From positions 310,001 to 374,000 of the forward strand of contig JADFZW010000001.1 of NCBI GenBank assembly GCA_015232355.1: a stretch of 64,000 nucleotides of DNA, written 5' to 3'. The DNA is from Oligoflexia bacterium (GTDB lineage Bacteria > Bdellovibrionota > Bacteriovoracia > Bacteriovoracales > Bacteriovoracaceae). The translations under genes were made by a program, and so were the position numbers. Of this stretch, positions 17,431 through 28,914 are shown one piece after another. Each line of letters starts with the position of its first letter. The first letter of the stretch is position 1. The notes below the pieces were generated by a model. The model was not told the origin of the DNA. It saw nothing but the letters and a program-made list of their open reading frames with translations, and ran no database searches.

Positions 17431-18270
17431 TTACAAATAACCTTTCGCTCTATAAGCAATAACTCCAATCACCTCATTTAAAACTGCATTTAGATGCCTG
17501 GTATTTAGTAAACTCCAACCAGAAAAATTGCTCCACAGACCACGCATCTTTCCTTTCCCTTCAGAATCATAAGTTATTACAGGATATGCAACAGGAATCA
17601 ATCCTTTAACCTCACTCTGTTTTTTATAAATTAAATATGCTCTCTTCATGTGATGAATATCAGTTACAATATAAAAATCTTTTATCCCTTTCTTTAGCAT
17701 AAGTTCTGTAGCTTTTTGGGCCTCATCAAAAGTATTTAGTACATCTGAAATAAGTAAAATTTTATTCTTATTTTGCTCGTATACTCCGACATCCTTCATC
17801 CAATTTATAAATGAATCCCCTTCGTTTAAGATACCATTTGGGTCAAAGTTATTGTTACCTTTAGTTATTATCAGATAATCTACTTTTCCCCTCTGTAGTA
17901 GTAGTAATCCCTCTGAAAAACGGCGAAAAGCTTCTCCGTATATATATTGCCCAGTCTGTAAATCCTTCTTAATTGCATCTCCAGATAAAAGCACTGCTGC
18001 CTGCAGATGTTTTATTTTTTCCATAGGAACAACTTTTACAGATTGACCCATTTCCCCTTCTGTAGGCGTAATCCACTTTTCATACATATAAGCAGGAAAT
18101 GGTGACGTCACTGTGAAGAAATATATTAAAAACATTAACACAGAAAATCGTAGAAACTTATTATGCTTTCCTTTCCATATAAAAAAAATTGCCATTAAAA
18201 TAGCAAAAACAAATATATAAAATTCTGAAAGTATAAAAAGTTTTAGTGTCTTAGAAAAATAATAAAACAT
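17431..18270 (-). CDS. DUF218 (YdcF/ElyC/SanA-like) membrane protein
   Basis: A 279-residue protein with two N-terminal membrane spans (about 8-30 and 42-60), then a DUF218 Rossmann-like domain on the periplasmic side. Visible blocks are LQAAVLLSGDA, RFSEGLLLLQRGKVDYLIIT, a conserved-acid loop NTFDEAQKATELMLKKGIKDFYIVTDIHHMKRA and a C-terminal LNEVIGVIAYR. ElyC and SanA of this family affect envelope and undecaprenyl-lipid homeostasis; the exact activity is unresolved. AGGTAG precedes the ATG at 18270. It starts the minus-strand group DUF218-uraA-hlyIII. Confidence 0.8.
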   Translation of the reverse strand: MFYYFSKTLKLFILSEFYIFVFAILMAIFFIWKGKHNKFLRFSVLMFLIYFFTVTSPFPAYMYEKWITPTEGEMGQSVKVVPMEKIKHLQAAVLLSGDAIKKDLQTGQYIYGEAFRRFSEGLLLLQRGKVDYLIITKGNNNFDPNGILNEGDSFINWMKDVGVYEQNKNKILLISDVLNTFDEAQKATELMLKKGIKDFYIVTDIHHMKRAYLIYKKQSEVKGLIPVAYPVITYDSEGKGKMRGLWSNFSGWSLLNTRHLNAVLNEVIGVIAYRAKGYL

Positions 18271-18295
18271 AGTGTGATTCTACCTGTTAATTCTA

Positions 18296-18311
18296 TATGA
18301 TTTTTATCATA
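18296..18311. promoter_or_regulatory. Operator-like inverted repeat upstream of the DUF218 operon
   Basis: TATGAT, four T, ATCATA: a perfect 6-bp inverted repeat, 26 bases upstream of the DUF218 start and overlapping the probable promoter region. It could be an operator; AT-rich chance is the alternative. Confidence 0.35.
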
Positions 18312-18352
18312 ATACTAACCCTTAAATTCAAACAAAAAAAACTCCCCTTATC

Positions 18353-18382
18353 ATACTAAGATGGAAAAACATATCTTAGTAT
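18353..18382. promoter_or_regulatory. 10-bp perfect inverted repeat in the MDH-PEPCK leader
   Basis: ATACTAAGAT, a 10-base spacer, and ATCTTAGTAT. It can form an RNA hairpin or a dimeric operator. On the plus strand it is followed by CCTTTTATT, so a weak terminator or attenuator is possible. It lies between the divergent DUF218 and MDH-PEPCK genes. Confidence 0.55.
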
Positions 18383-18430
18383 CCTTTTATTCCATAAGCT
18401 ACTTAAACTTAATAAATACACTATTAGATT

Positions 18431-18445
18431 CTGCTCAAAAAGCAG
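18431..18445 (+). promoter_or_regulatory. Short hairpin just upstream of the MDH-PEPCK ribosome-binding site
   Basis: CTGCT, loop CAAAA, AGCAG, then TTT; ends 15 bases before the AGGAG (18461-18465) that serves the ATG at 18472. It might act as a leader element with the larger inverted repeat upstream. Confidence 0.4.
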
Positions 18446-18468
18446 TTTCATTATTAATTCAGGAGTAA

Positions 18469-21219
<2,751 letters not shown>

Positions 21220-21428
21220 TAAGCATTAATTACAAAAAAACAAAAAAAATAACATATCATTTCGATAAACTATCTTACATAAATTAAATTAATCAAATTA
21301 ATCAATTTATATTCTTCATTTTGTGACTATAATCATCATAGAATATATTGTTTTTTCAAATATTATTGATTAGACTTTTAATACACACTATATCTGTTCC
21401 TCAACTTAAACCTTTAAAGGAGATCAGT

Positions 21429-21938
21429 ATGTATCAAGTTTCAAAAATTTTCATTCTACTTTCACTAACACTACTATTTGTTGGCCCAAATGCTTGGTCA
21501 CAAACAGATGCAAAAGTAAAAAAAGCTATGGAATCATTGAAAGCAAAAACAACAAAATTAGGTGTAGCAAAATTAGAAGGTGAAGACACCGTTGCTGGCA
21601 AAAAAGTTCCTGCTCTTTTCTTTGGAATTACAAAAATGAATAACAACTTCGGTCTTGTTGATGAAGTAAAAATTGAAAATGGTGGAACCGCTACTCTATT
21701 TGTAAAGAGTGGAGATGATTTTATTCGTATAACTACTAACGTTCAAAAAGATGATGGCTCTCGAGCAATCGGAACACCACTTGATCCAAAAGGAAAAGCT
21801 ATTGTTGAAATTAAGAAAGGTGCTGCATTCTACGGAGAGGTTGATATTTTAGGAAAAATGTATACTACAGGATATGAGCCAATAAAAGATGCTGGCGGAC
21901 AGACTATTGGTGTTTATTATGTTGGTTATCCAAAGTAA
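21429..21938 (+). CDS. Secreted single-Cache (Cache_3-Cache_2 type) protein
   Basis: A 170-residue protein with a signal peptide (MYQVSKIFILLSLTLLFVG, cleavage near NAWSQTDA). The rest is one Cache-type sensor fold. Recognisable family stretches are ALFFGITKMNNNFGLVDEV, GGTATLFVKSGDDFIRI, NVQKDDGSRAIGTPLDPKG and GEVDILGKMYTTGYEPI, ending in GGQTIGVYYVGYPK. In chemoreceptors this domain binds small ligands in the periplasm; here it stands alone with no membrane or signalling domain, so it may be a periplasmic ligand-binding partner. I place the start at 21429, where AAAGGAG lies 7 bases upstream; an in-frame codon at 21348 has no such site. Confidence 0.78.
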   Translation: MYQVSKIFILLSLTLLFVGPNAWSQTDAKVKKAMESLKAKTTKLGVAKLEGEDTVAGKKVPALFFGITKMNNNFGLVDEVKIENGGTATLFVKSGDDFIRITTNVQKDDGSRAIGTPLDPKGKAIVEIKKGAAFYGEVDILGKMYTTGYEPIKDAGGQTIGVYYVGYPK

Positions 21939-21960
21939 TTAAAAGTAATTCAAAGTAATT
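21931..21960. repeat. 10-bp tandem repeat across a stop codon
   Basis: Three 10-base units (caaagtaatt, aaaagtaatt, caaagtaatt), the first containing the TAA stop (21936-21938) of the Cache protein gene. A further degenerate unit follows. Confidence 0.82.
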
Positions 21961-21979
21961 CAATTATTTCAAATTCAGT

Positions 21980-22537
21980 TCACTCCCCATGATAATCAAT
22001 AAGCGTTTTTGGATTGTATGATCCAATCTTTTTTTGAAAATTCAAAAATGGAAGTCCTACAATAGAAAAGATTCCAGCAACTTCAGCACCTGCATCTTTA
22101 ATCATCATTGCTACTGCCTCTAATGTTCCTCCTGTTGCAATTAAATCATCTACAATAAGATAACGTTTAGATGCTTCTAAATCAGCTTTATGTATCTCCA
22201 ATGTGGCAGAACCATACTCTAATTCATAACTACGCTGATAAGTGGCCCCAGGTAATTTCCCCTTTTTCCTGGCCAAAATCAAAGGAATCCCTTTTTTCAA
22301 AGCAAAAGGGGCGGCCAATAAAAATCCTCTACTCTCTATTGCCACCACACCATCAACTCTCTCTCTCATATAAATCTCTGCCATCTGTTCAATTATGTAA
22401 TTAAATGCCTTTGGGTTAGTAAAAATACTCGTGACATCGTAAAAAAGTATTCCTGGCTTTGGAAAATTTGCCACTTTTCTAATCACTCTATCTAAATCCA
22501 TGCCCTTACTATGATTGGTAAAATTGCTCTCACTCAT
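21980..22537 (-). CDS. apt: Adenine phosphoribosyltransferase
   Basis: A 185-residue cytoplasmic purine salvage enzyme converting adenine and PRPP to AMP. The PRPP-binding motif YLIVDDLIATGGTLEA is at about 127-142. Other Apt blocks are FPKPGILFYDVTSIF, VAIESRGFLLAAPFA and RKKGKLPGATYQRSYELEYG. Length fits the family (about 170-185). An AGGAG lies 7 bases before the ATG at 22537 but only 2 bases before an in-frame ATG at 22543, so I choose the former. It is convergent with the Cache gene. With uraA upstream it gives this stretch a nucleobase salvage flavour. Confidence 0.93.
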   Translation of the reverse strand: MSESNFTNHSKGMDLDRVIRKVANFPKPGILFYDVTSIFTNPKAFNYIIEQMAEIYMRERVDGVVAIESRGFLLAAPFALKKGIPLILARKKGKLPGATYQRSYELEYGSATLEIHKADLEASKRYLIVDDLIATGGTLEAVAMMIKDAGAEVAGIFSIVGLPFLNFQKKIGSYNPKTLIDYHGE

Positions 22538-22688
22538 TTTCATTCTCCTATTCTTTTCGTTTCTAATCTTTTTTATTAATAATAATTATTAATTATTATT
22601 ATATATATTAAGATACTAATAGTTCAATTATTTCAATCACTCCAATATATATTTTTTACACAACATCTAGCTAATAGAAAACTTCTCC

Positions 22689-22716
22689 TTGTGTAAAAAA
22701 AAAAAATCTATATAAT
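22689..22716 (+). promoter_or_regulatory. Candidate sigma70-type promoter
   Basis: TTGTGT (22689-22694), 16 bases including a run of 12 A, and perfect TATAAT (22711-22716), giving a short leader of about 35 bases before the ATG at 22757. Same boxes and spacing as 5305-5332. Confidence 0.65.
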
Positions 22717-22756
22717 TTGGAAAAATTTTATTCCTTTGAAGTTATTTGGAGCTATT

Positions 22757-23596
22757 ATGTATCTTTCTAAAACGTACGTAATCACCTTAATTCAATTGGC
22801 CATTTTAATTCTCTTTATACACATCTTGTCGATAACATCTATATCTTCAGCTTTGTCAGCATCATCTGCAACAGCAACTTCATCAGATAGTTCAGATACT
22901 TCCTCCATATCTTTATTAGAGACAACAACATCTACAAATTCCAAACCCAGCATCTCCATCTCAAAAGATTCTTGGTTAACATCTCTTTCTTTAGGAATAT
23001 CCAATCCTCAATTCTCATCTGAAAACGGGAAAGTGACCGTAGGAGAAAATCGCTACTTCTACTCTGGAAGATTTCAAACTGATCTACCATTGTTTAAAAT
23101 TTTTCACATTCATGGTGAAGTTATGGGCTCTGCTGCTATAGGTGATCCTGTTCTCTCAAAATACAAATCAATTGAACAAAATAGTTATCGCGGATTAATT
23201 GGAATAATTTTTAAGGATATCACGCCAAAATGGAATCTGATTCCAAGAGCTGGTGTGTTTGTTGCTAAGAGAGGAGACTTTAGAAAAGGAAATATTCAAG
23301 AGGCATTCCCACAAATTTCCCCTCTGTGGCTCTATCAGAGAGACAATGGTCAAATAGTAAATTTAAGCATCAACTACACTCACATTGATAACTCTAAAAA
23401 AACCATTGAACTTCCAGGTCTACATACTGAATGGGCATTAGGAGCAGAAGCTGGACAGATAATTCCACTCAATAAACGACGTAATATTGCATTTCACTAC
23501 TCTGTTATCACCAACATCTACAATTATTACAGAACTCCAGAAAATACATTTGTAAAAAGATTTGAATTAATTGCACTTATGGGTCTAACTATTTAA
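22757..23596 (+). CDS. Putative outer-membrane or periplasmic beta-rich protein
   Basis: A 279-residue exported protein. The first 35 residues form a signal peptide (TLIQLAILILFIHILSI). A Ser/Thr/Ala-rich low-complexity stretch follows (about 35-70), then about 205 residues of alternating beta-type segments (LTSLSLGISNPQF, YFYSGRFQTDLPLF, GEVMGSAAIGDPVL, ALGAEAGQIIPLN), ending with hydrophobic alternation (FELIALMGLTI), consistent with a small barrel. No family recognised. TTGGAG lies 5 bases before the ATG at 22757, and a good promoter lies just upstream. Its last 8 bases overlap the end of the convergent nucleotidyltransferase gene. Confidence 0.65.
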   Translation: MYLSKTYVITLIQLAILILFIHILSITSISSALSASSATATSSDSSDTSSISLLETTTSTNSKPSISISKDSWLTSLSLGISNPQFSSENGKVTVGENRYFYSGRFQTDLPLFKIFHIHGEVMGSAAIGDPVLSKYKSIEQNSYRGLIGIIFKDITPKWNLIPRAGVFVAKRGDFRKGNIQEAFPQISPLWLYQRDNGQIVNLSINYTHIDNSKKTIELPGLHTEWALGAEAGQIIPLNKRRNIAFHYSVITNIYNYYRTPENTFVKRFELIALMGLTI

Positions 23597-24650
23597 CTAA
23601 ATTTCTTCTCTTCACTTTTAAAAAAAATTTCAACTTTTTTTTAGAACATTCTAAAGATATCCATAACAAAGAAAAATCTTCAATTGATAAAAATGATGAA
23701 AAGTTACTCCAAATCATCTTTAAAAAATCCTCTTTTCCCATATCTGAATTATCAATTACTAAATCTTCAGGTAAACAAGTCAAAATTTTTAAGTTAGAAA
23801 TTTTTTCGGAAAGCTTAATACCGATATGATATTCGTCCAACAACTTATAAAATAATTTAACAAATCGTACAAACTCTCTTGATTTAATAGTCTCTAAGTA
23901 AAAATAATGAATCGACAACTCTCTTAAATCAAAAAACGAAAATTTTTGAAGTAACTCCGATGAAAAAGCAAAAGAATCCCGAACATGAAACCGTATGGCC
24001 CGTAAGAAGCGTACTGGATCCTTATGAAAAACACCTGATATTGGACGTAAAATTTTATTTTTTAAATCCACTACCCCATTGTATGGATCAATAATCTTGA
24101 ACGTGTTGAATGTGTTGAGTTCCCTAATTTCCACTCCTATTGCATTTATACTAAAATCCCTTCTAGCAAATGCTTCTTTATATGGAAGTTGAAAATCAAG
24201 TTCTAAAGTAAAATTTTTATGAGAGAAATCATTATTCTTAAACTTTTCAATTCTAGGTATGGACAACTCTAAATTATACCCACAATAATTAAATATCAGA
24301 ATTCCAAAATCATTAAGTATTATTTTATTTTTAATTATATTTTGAGAAAAATTATTCAACAACTCATCTTTTAATTTGCTTAAAACACAAAGAGGATGCT
24401 CTTGCTCTCTTTGCTCTCTTTGCTCAAATCTAATTTCAAAATCAAGATCTAGTCCTAATAAATCACTATCTCCAACATCACCCACATCACCAATGTCATA
24501 AACAGCAGATAAAAATTTTCTGACTGCTCCTCCTATCATTACAAGATAGAAACCTCTATTAAATATAAATTGAAATAATTCTTTAATTTCGATTGGCAAA
24601 ATATCTAAAGGACTTTTAAGTGAATTCACCTGTGAATTTTTAAGTATCAT
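23589..24650 (-). CDS. tRNA nucleotidyltransferase / poly(A) polymerase-like protein (class II)
   Basis: A 353-residue class II member of the polymerase-beta nucleotidyltransferase superfamily. GGAVR is at 40-44, the metal-binding pair is in DLDFEI (Asp68, Asp70), RRDFSINAIG is at 163-172, and DPVRFLRAIRF at 211-221. These are the core motifs of CCA-adding enzymes and bacterial poly(A) polymerases, which cannot be separated here. No HD phosphohydrolase domain is present. Between GGAVR and the catalytic Asp pair sits a DVGDVGD repeat, and EQREQREQ lies just after it; both come from 9-bp coding microsatellites. It overlaps the LysR gene by 11 bases, suggesting coupling. Confidence 0.75.
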   Translation of the reverse strand: MILKNSQVNSLKSPLDILPIEIKELFQFIFNRGFYLVMIGGAVRKFLSAVYDIGDVGDVGDSDLLGLDLDFEIRFEQREQREQEHPLCVLSKLKDELLNNFSQNIIKNKIILNDFGILIFNYCGYNLELSIPRIEKFKNNDFSHKNFTLELDFQLPYKEAFARRDFSINAIGVEIRELNTFNTFKIIDPYNGVVDLKNKILRPISGVFHKDPVRFLRAIRFHVRDSFAFSSELLQKFSFFDLRELSIHYFYLETIKSREFVRFVKLFYKLLDEYHIGIKLSEKISNLKILTCLPEDLVIDNSDMGKEDFLKMIWSNFSSFLSIEDFSLLWISLECSKKKLKFFLKVKRRNLVK

Positions 24651-25623
24651 GATCCAACAGCTCTTTTATATCCCCACCTTGCTTAGGACCACTGGAGAGT
24701 CCACCAGCACTACTACCACCACTATTAGATGCAAGCAACTCTTCGATAAAAACCTTTACTCGTAAAAGATCTTTTGATTCTTTATGGTAAACTAAAAAGT
24801 AGCGCTGATAAAATACCTCATAGTTTTTACCTAAAGTACAAACCTTATCTTTAAAGTATGATCGTTCTAAAACATGAGTTGGAATAACTGCAATACCAAG
24901 TCCACTAGAAATTGCTGCCAACATAGCTCCATGAGAATTAACGGCCAAGCGACGATTCACCTTACTCGGAACTGAGCCAAACAATCGGCGAGACCAATTA
25001 GAAAATAATAAATCTCCATTCTCAAAAAAGATCAAAGGATATGAACTGAGCTTTGTAAGATCAACTCCTGCTGAAATATCGTAATCATCATGCTTGGGAA
25101 AAACCAAAGTAATGTATTCATCTCTAAAGAGTATCTTCTCTCCTATTTGAGGAACACTATCTTCTGGAACCACAATACAATCTAGCAAAGATTTTTCAAA
25201 TTTTTCCAACAAATCCTCTACCAATCCCAGTTTGAAATTAACAAAAATATCTGGATATTTTTTAGAAAAATTCATAACCTCAGGTACAAGCCACGATTTA
25301 GAAATACCAACAAGCGAGCCAACTCTTAGGCCCCCAACCATCTTGTTTTTGTCATCTTGAATCTCTTGAATGGTATCTTCCAAAACATTTAAAAATTTTT
25401 GAGAGGTAACACAGAGCTTTTGTCCCTCTAAAGTTAAGACAATATTTTTCCCATTACGATTAAAAAGTCTTACTCCTAACCTTTCCTCTAAATTTTTCAC
25501 ACTTTGGCTGATTGCCGATTGAGTAATTTGCAACTCATCAGCAGCTCTCGAAAAACTTCCATGTTTGGCCACAGTAATAAGACAATGCAACTGAGACAAC
25601 TCTAACATATTCTTATAGAGCAT
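24640..25623 (-). CDS. LysR-family transcriptional regulator
   Basis: A 327-residue regulator. The winged helix-turn-helix is at about 8-66 (CLITVAKHGSFSRAADELQI and ITQSAISQSVKNLEERLG), a textbook LysR N-terminus. The co-inducer domain spans about 95-300 (GGLRVGSLVGISKSWLVPEV, SHGAMLAAISSGLGIAVIPTHVL). A Gly/Ser-rich C-terminal tail (about 300-320) is unusual for the family. The ATG at 25623 follows an AGGAGAGGATAGGT sequence. It lies 32 bases after EF-G1 and overlaps the nucleotidyltransferase gene. Unlike most LysR regulators it has no divergent neighbour, so its targets are not suggested by context. Confidence 0.9.
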   Translation of the reverse strand: MLYKNMLELSQLHCLITVAKHGSFSRAADELQITQSAISQSVKNLEERLGVRLFNRNGKNIVLTLEGQKLCVTSQKFLNVLEDTIQEIQDDKNKMVGGLRVGSLVGISKSWLVPEVMNFSKKYPDIFVNFKLGLVEDLLEKFEKSLLDCIVVPEDSVPQIGEKILFRDEYITLVFPKHDDYDISAGVDLTKLSSYPLIFFENGDLLFSNWSRRLFGSVPSKVNRRLAVNSHGAMLAAISSGLGIAVIPTHVLERSYFKDKVCTLGKNYEVFYQRYFLVYHKESKDLLRVKVFIEELLASNSGGSSAGGLSSGPKQGGDIKELLDHDT

Positions 25624-25630
25624 ACCTATC

Positions 25631-25660
25631 CTCTCCTAATTTCTCCAACTCTCTCCTAAT
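25631..25660. repeat. 10-bp-period repeat at the EF-G1 stop codon
   Basis: ctctcctaat occurs at 25631-25640 and 25651-25660 with a related decamer between. The EF-G1 stop (25656-25658, TAG on minus) is in the last unit; the unit's complement ATTAGGAGAG also supplies the LysR ribosome-binding site. Confidence 0.7.
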
Positions 25661-27821
25661 CTCTAAAACCATCCGCTACTTTCTGTGCGCGATCTTTTTT
25701 TACTTTCTCTTCTAGTTCACTCGTACATGGAGCATATTTATTAAATTCCATTGTAAATGTAGCTTTGCCCGCAGTTCCTGATCTCAAATCAGTTGAGTAA
25801 CCAAACATAGAAGATAACGGAACAAGTGCCGTAATTATAACTGTACCACCATCTTCATTGGATTCTGTACCTTGAATCATTCCTCGTCTAGAGGAAAGAT
25901 CACCAATAACAAATCCTTGATACTCATCCGGTGTTTCAACTTCTACTTTCATAATTGGTTCAAGTATTTTTGGCCCTGCATCTTTAATCGCATGCCTTAA
26001 GGCCATACGAGATGCAATTCTAAATGCCATATCTGAAGAGTCTACATCGTGATAGCGACCATCTTCTAAGAATACTTCAACATCAATCAAAGGAAAAGCA
26101 GCTTGCGGCCCTTTGCCCATGATATCTTCAAATCCCTTCTGGCATGAACCAATAAATTCATTCGGAATCGCACCACCTTTAATCTTATTGTGAAATCTAA
26201 AGACTTGATCTGGTTTTTCTTTATTCTCATCTGTTAATGGGCGCATTCTTCCAATGACGTGAGCAAATTGACCAGAACCACCTGTTTGTTTCTTATGAAG
26301 ATAATCAAACTTTGCTTCTTTTGTAATTGTCTCACGATAGTTAACCTGAGGTTGTCCAACATCAACATCAACTTTATATTCTCGGCGCAATCTCTCAATA
26401 TATATTTCCAAATGCAACTCACCCATTCCTGCAATTCTAGTCTCTCCAGATTCTTCATCAGTATAAACATGAAAAGTTGGATCCTCTTTTAAAAATCGCG
26501 CCAGTCCCTTCGACATCTTTGCCAATGCATCTTTATCTTTTGCCTTCACTGAAAGCTCGATTACTGGAATAGGAACAAACATTCCCTCACACGAAATGTG
26601 ACTTAAATTTTCATCTCCAACAAAAGTATCACCGGAGGCACAATCAATCCCAATCATCGCTATAATATCTCCACATCCTGCTGATTCAATATTCTCTCGA
26701 TCATTGGCGTGCATTCTCACTAACCTTCCAACTCGTATACGTTTTCCGGTACGAGTATTGTAAAGATTATCACCTTTGTTCAATGTTCCCTGATATATTC
26801 TTGTATAAGTTAATTGTCCGAATTGTTCATCGGTAATTTTGAAGGCCATACATACAAGTGGTTTACTGTTATCTGGAACTAACTCAATCGTAGTACCAGT
26901 TTTATTATCAATTGCCTTAGGAGAAATAGCAGTAAGTGGAGAAGGCAAATATCTAGAAACAGCATCTAGTAGAGGTTGAATTCCTTTATTCTTAAATGCA
27001 GATCCAATATATACTGGAGTTAATTTCAAACTTCTAACTCCCGCCCTTATCGCTCTATGAATAATCTCTTCAGGAACATCTTGTCCATCAAGCAACAGCT
27101 CTGTCATCTCATCATCAAACTCACTCACAACATCCATCATCACATCTCGATATTCAGTAGCTGCATCTTTCATCTTCGCTGGAATAGCTGCGTATTTAAC
27201 ATTCTCTCCATTATCACCTTCGAAATATATTGCTTGCATAGAAATAAGGTCAATCAATCCAGAAAAATCCTCCTCTGCACCAATCGGTATTTGCATTAAT
27301 ACAGAGTTGTGACCTAATTTATCCTTAAGAGATGCGGCCGCTCGATAAGCATTAGCACCCATTCTATCCAACTTATTTACAAAGGCCAAGCGAGGAACAT
27401 GATAGCGTTTCATTTGACGATCAACAGTTATCGATTGTGATTGCACTCCCGCAACTCCACATAATACCAACACAGCTCCGTCTAAAACTCTAAGTGATCT
27501 CTCTACCTCAACTGTAAAATCCACGTGTCCTGGAGTATCAATGATATTTATTCTAACATCTTTTTGATCTCCCTCTGAAAACGTAATTCCATTGCCTGTC
27601 GATCCAGACCAAGAAACAGTTGTGGCCGCAGAAGTTATTGTGATTCCTTTCTCGCGTTCAAGCTCCATGAAATCCATTTTAGCTCCAGCACCACCACCTT
27701 TCACCTCTTCAATTTTATGAATCTTATCAGTGTAAAAGAGAATTCTTTCTGTCAATGTTGTTTTACCAGAATCAATGTGAGCAGATATTCCGATATTTCT
27801 TGTTTTTGCTAAAAGCTTCAT
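25656..27821 (-). CDS. fusA: Elongation factor G, translocase type (EF-G1)
   Basis: A 721-residue translational GTPase. G1 AHIDSGKTT is at 14-22, DTPGH at 95-99 and NKLD at 149-152. Switch I ([23 protein letters not shown]) and the Ser in the P-loop resemble mitochondrial EF-G1 and spdEFG1. Domain IV keeps the translocation signature: [11 protein letters not shown] in one tip loop and [10 protein letters not shown] in the other, with the His equivalent to E. coli His583. This is therefore the likely elongation translocase, although it is outside the str operon. A loop of about 18 residues ([17 protein letters not shown]) is inserted before DTPGH. GAGGAG precedes the ATG at 27821. It is followed closely by LysR. 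Confidence 0.93.
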   Translation of the reverse strand: MKLLAKTRNIGISAHIDSGKTTLTERILFYTDKIHKIEEVKGGGAGAKMDFMELEREKGITITSAATTVSWSGSTGNGITFSEGDQKDVRINIIDTPGHVDFTVEVERSLRVLDGAVLVLCGVAGVQSQSITVDRQMKRYHVPRLAFVNKLDRMGANAYRAAASLKDKLGHNSVLMQIPIGAEEDFSGLIDLISMQAIYFEGDNGENVKYAAIPAKMKDAATEYRDVMMDVVSEFDDEMTELLLDGQDVPEEIIHRAIRAGVRSLKLTPVYIGSAFKNKGIQPLLDAVSRYLPSPLTAISPKAIDNKTGTTIELVPDNSKPLVCMAFKITDEQFGQLTYTRIYQGTLNKGDNLYNTRTGKRIRVGRLVRMHANDRENIESAGCGDIIAMIGIDCASGDTFVGDENLSHISCEGMFVPIPVIELSVKAKDKDALAKMSKGLARFLKEDPTFHVYTDEESGETRIAGMGELHLEIYIERLRREYKVDVDVGQPQVNYRETITKEAKFDYLHKKQTGGSGQFAHVIGRMRPLTDENKEKPDQVFRFHNKIKGGAIPNEFIGSCQKGFEDIMGKGPQAAFPLIDVEVFLEDGRYHDVDSSDMAFRIASRMALRHAIKDAGPKILEPIMKVEVETPDEYQGFVIGDLSSRRGMIQGTESNEDGGTVIITALVPLSSMFGYSTDLRSGTAGKATFTMEFNKYAPCTSELEEKVKKDRAQKVADGFRD

Positions 27822-27921
27822 AGCATCTCCTCGTATTAGTTCTAAAATCTAACTTCTAAAATTCAAAAAAAAAACAAAATAACCAAAGAAACAAAAAAAC
27901 AAAATCCAAATAATTTATCTG

Positions 27922-27947
27922 ATGTTAATCAACTATTTAATTAACAT
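27922..27947. promoter_or_regulatory. 8-bp inverted repeat upstream of EF-G1
   Basis: ATGTTAAT, 10 bases, ATTAACAT; perfect arms whose centres are 18 bases apart, about 100 bases upstream of the EF-G1 start. Operator-like. Confidence 0.4.
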
Positions 27948-28012
27948 TATCTCTATCAAGCTAACACTTCGGTATTTTAGCAAAAAACTTAACGATTCAA
28001 CTTTTTTAAATA

Positions 28013-28030
28013 AAAAAGATATATCTTTTT
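28013..28030. promoter_or_regulatory. 18-bp perfect palindrome
   Basis: AAAAAGATATATCTTTTT with no loop, about 95 bases before the orphan gene at 28125. A protein-binding site is more likely than an RNA hairpin, since there is no unpaired loop. Its A/T-only core makes chance occurrence possible. Confidence 0.45.
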
Positions 28031-28124
28031 CTATAAATCTATAATAAGTAATCTCTAAAATTGTTTTTCTTATTTTTCTGTAATTTAATACATTAGTAAA
28101 TAACCATTTTTTATTTTTATAACA

Positions 28125-28883
28125 ATGATCATACTAGAAAAAAACAAAGGAAGAGGAAAAAAAGTTGAGCGAGAGCACTCAAATGCTTCGGAAAAAAAGG
28201 AAAAACGAGAAAAAGAGAGAGAACTTGATCGAAATGATCTATATATTGGTGTAAAAACCCTCCTTGAGACTGATAATCACTCTATTCATCTTCCACAACA
28301 AAAGTTATTTACGCTCTTTAGTGTAGCATTACAATATCTAGTTTATTGCTCAACTAAAACTCCAGGTAATTATTTAGTTCGGGTGGAAAATAGTTTCCTT
28401 GCAGAAAAACTGGCAAATAAAGCAAAAGATGAAAGCTCTAGAAAATTCATGCAAAAATTAATAGTCTCTCGAAAGTTGAAATATAAAGATTCTACTTTCT
28501 ACCTTGATTATTTCCATCTCAGCAGCTGGGGTTTAACTTCTATATTCACAAAAAACCAAATTGAATGTGCTCTGGTTGTAAAAGATTCTTATAACAGACC
28601 ATTAGATGAATTTATCCAACCAGAAATCCCAAATGATATTGACTTAAATTATCACACATCACTTAAGGATATTGCGAATACAACCGTAATTATAGCTTAT
28701 GGTGAAAAATACGAAGGTTTCAAGAGCATCCACCTTCCATTCATAAATAGTGCTCAGGATAACCTAATAGTAAATGGAGTAACTCTTTCCTCCAGTCTAT
28801 CTCTAAAATTTGATGACGACGACGATAACGATAACACTAATAATGAACAACAATATCCATCTGAAAAAATAAGCTTACTCTGA
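28125..28883 (+). CDS. Hypothetical protein, unrecognised
   Basis: A 252-residue soluble protein with no signal peptide or membrane span. The first 40 residues are Lys/Glu/Arg-rich (KKEKREKERE). A middle region (about 40-200) looks globular with regular hydrophobic spacing (LFTLFSVALQYLVYCSTKTP, AEKLANKAKDESSRKFMQKL, FHLSSWGLTSIFTKNQIECA). The tail is acidic (DDDDDNDNTNNEQQ). There is no visible ribosome-binding site before the ATG at 28125 and no alternative start with one. Plus strand, isolated between the divergent EF-G1 gene and the convergent ricT-like gene. I do not recognise it. Confidence 0.55.
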   Translation: MIILEKNKGRGKKVEREHSNASEKKEKREKERELDRNDLYIGVKTLLETDNHSIHLPQQKLFTLFSVALQYLVYCSTKTPGNYLVRVENSFLAEKLANKAKDESSRKFMQKLIVSRKLKYKDSTFYLDYFHLSSWGLTSIFTKNQIECALVVKDSYNRPLDEFIQPEIPNDIDLNYHTSLKDIANTTVIIAYGEKYEGFKSIHLPFINSAQDNLIVNGVTLSSSLSLKFDDDDDNDNTNNEQQYPSEKISLL

Positions 28884-28914
28884 TCAAATCAAATATAGAG
28901 TACTCATTTCACAT

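Larger units (their letters stand above)
27822..28124. other. Divergent regulatory region with two palindromes
   Basis: About 300 AT-rich bases between EF-G1 (minus) and an orphan gene (plus). Two elements stand out: ATGTTAAT / ATTAACAT (27922-27929 and 27940-27947, 10-base spacer) and an 18-bp perfect palindrome AAAAAGATATATCTTTTT (28013-28030). No coding frame of substance or RNA gene is seen. Confidence 0.5.
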
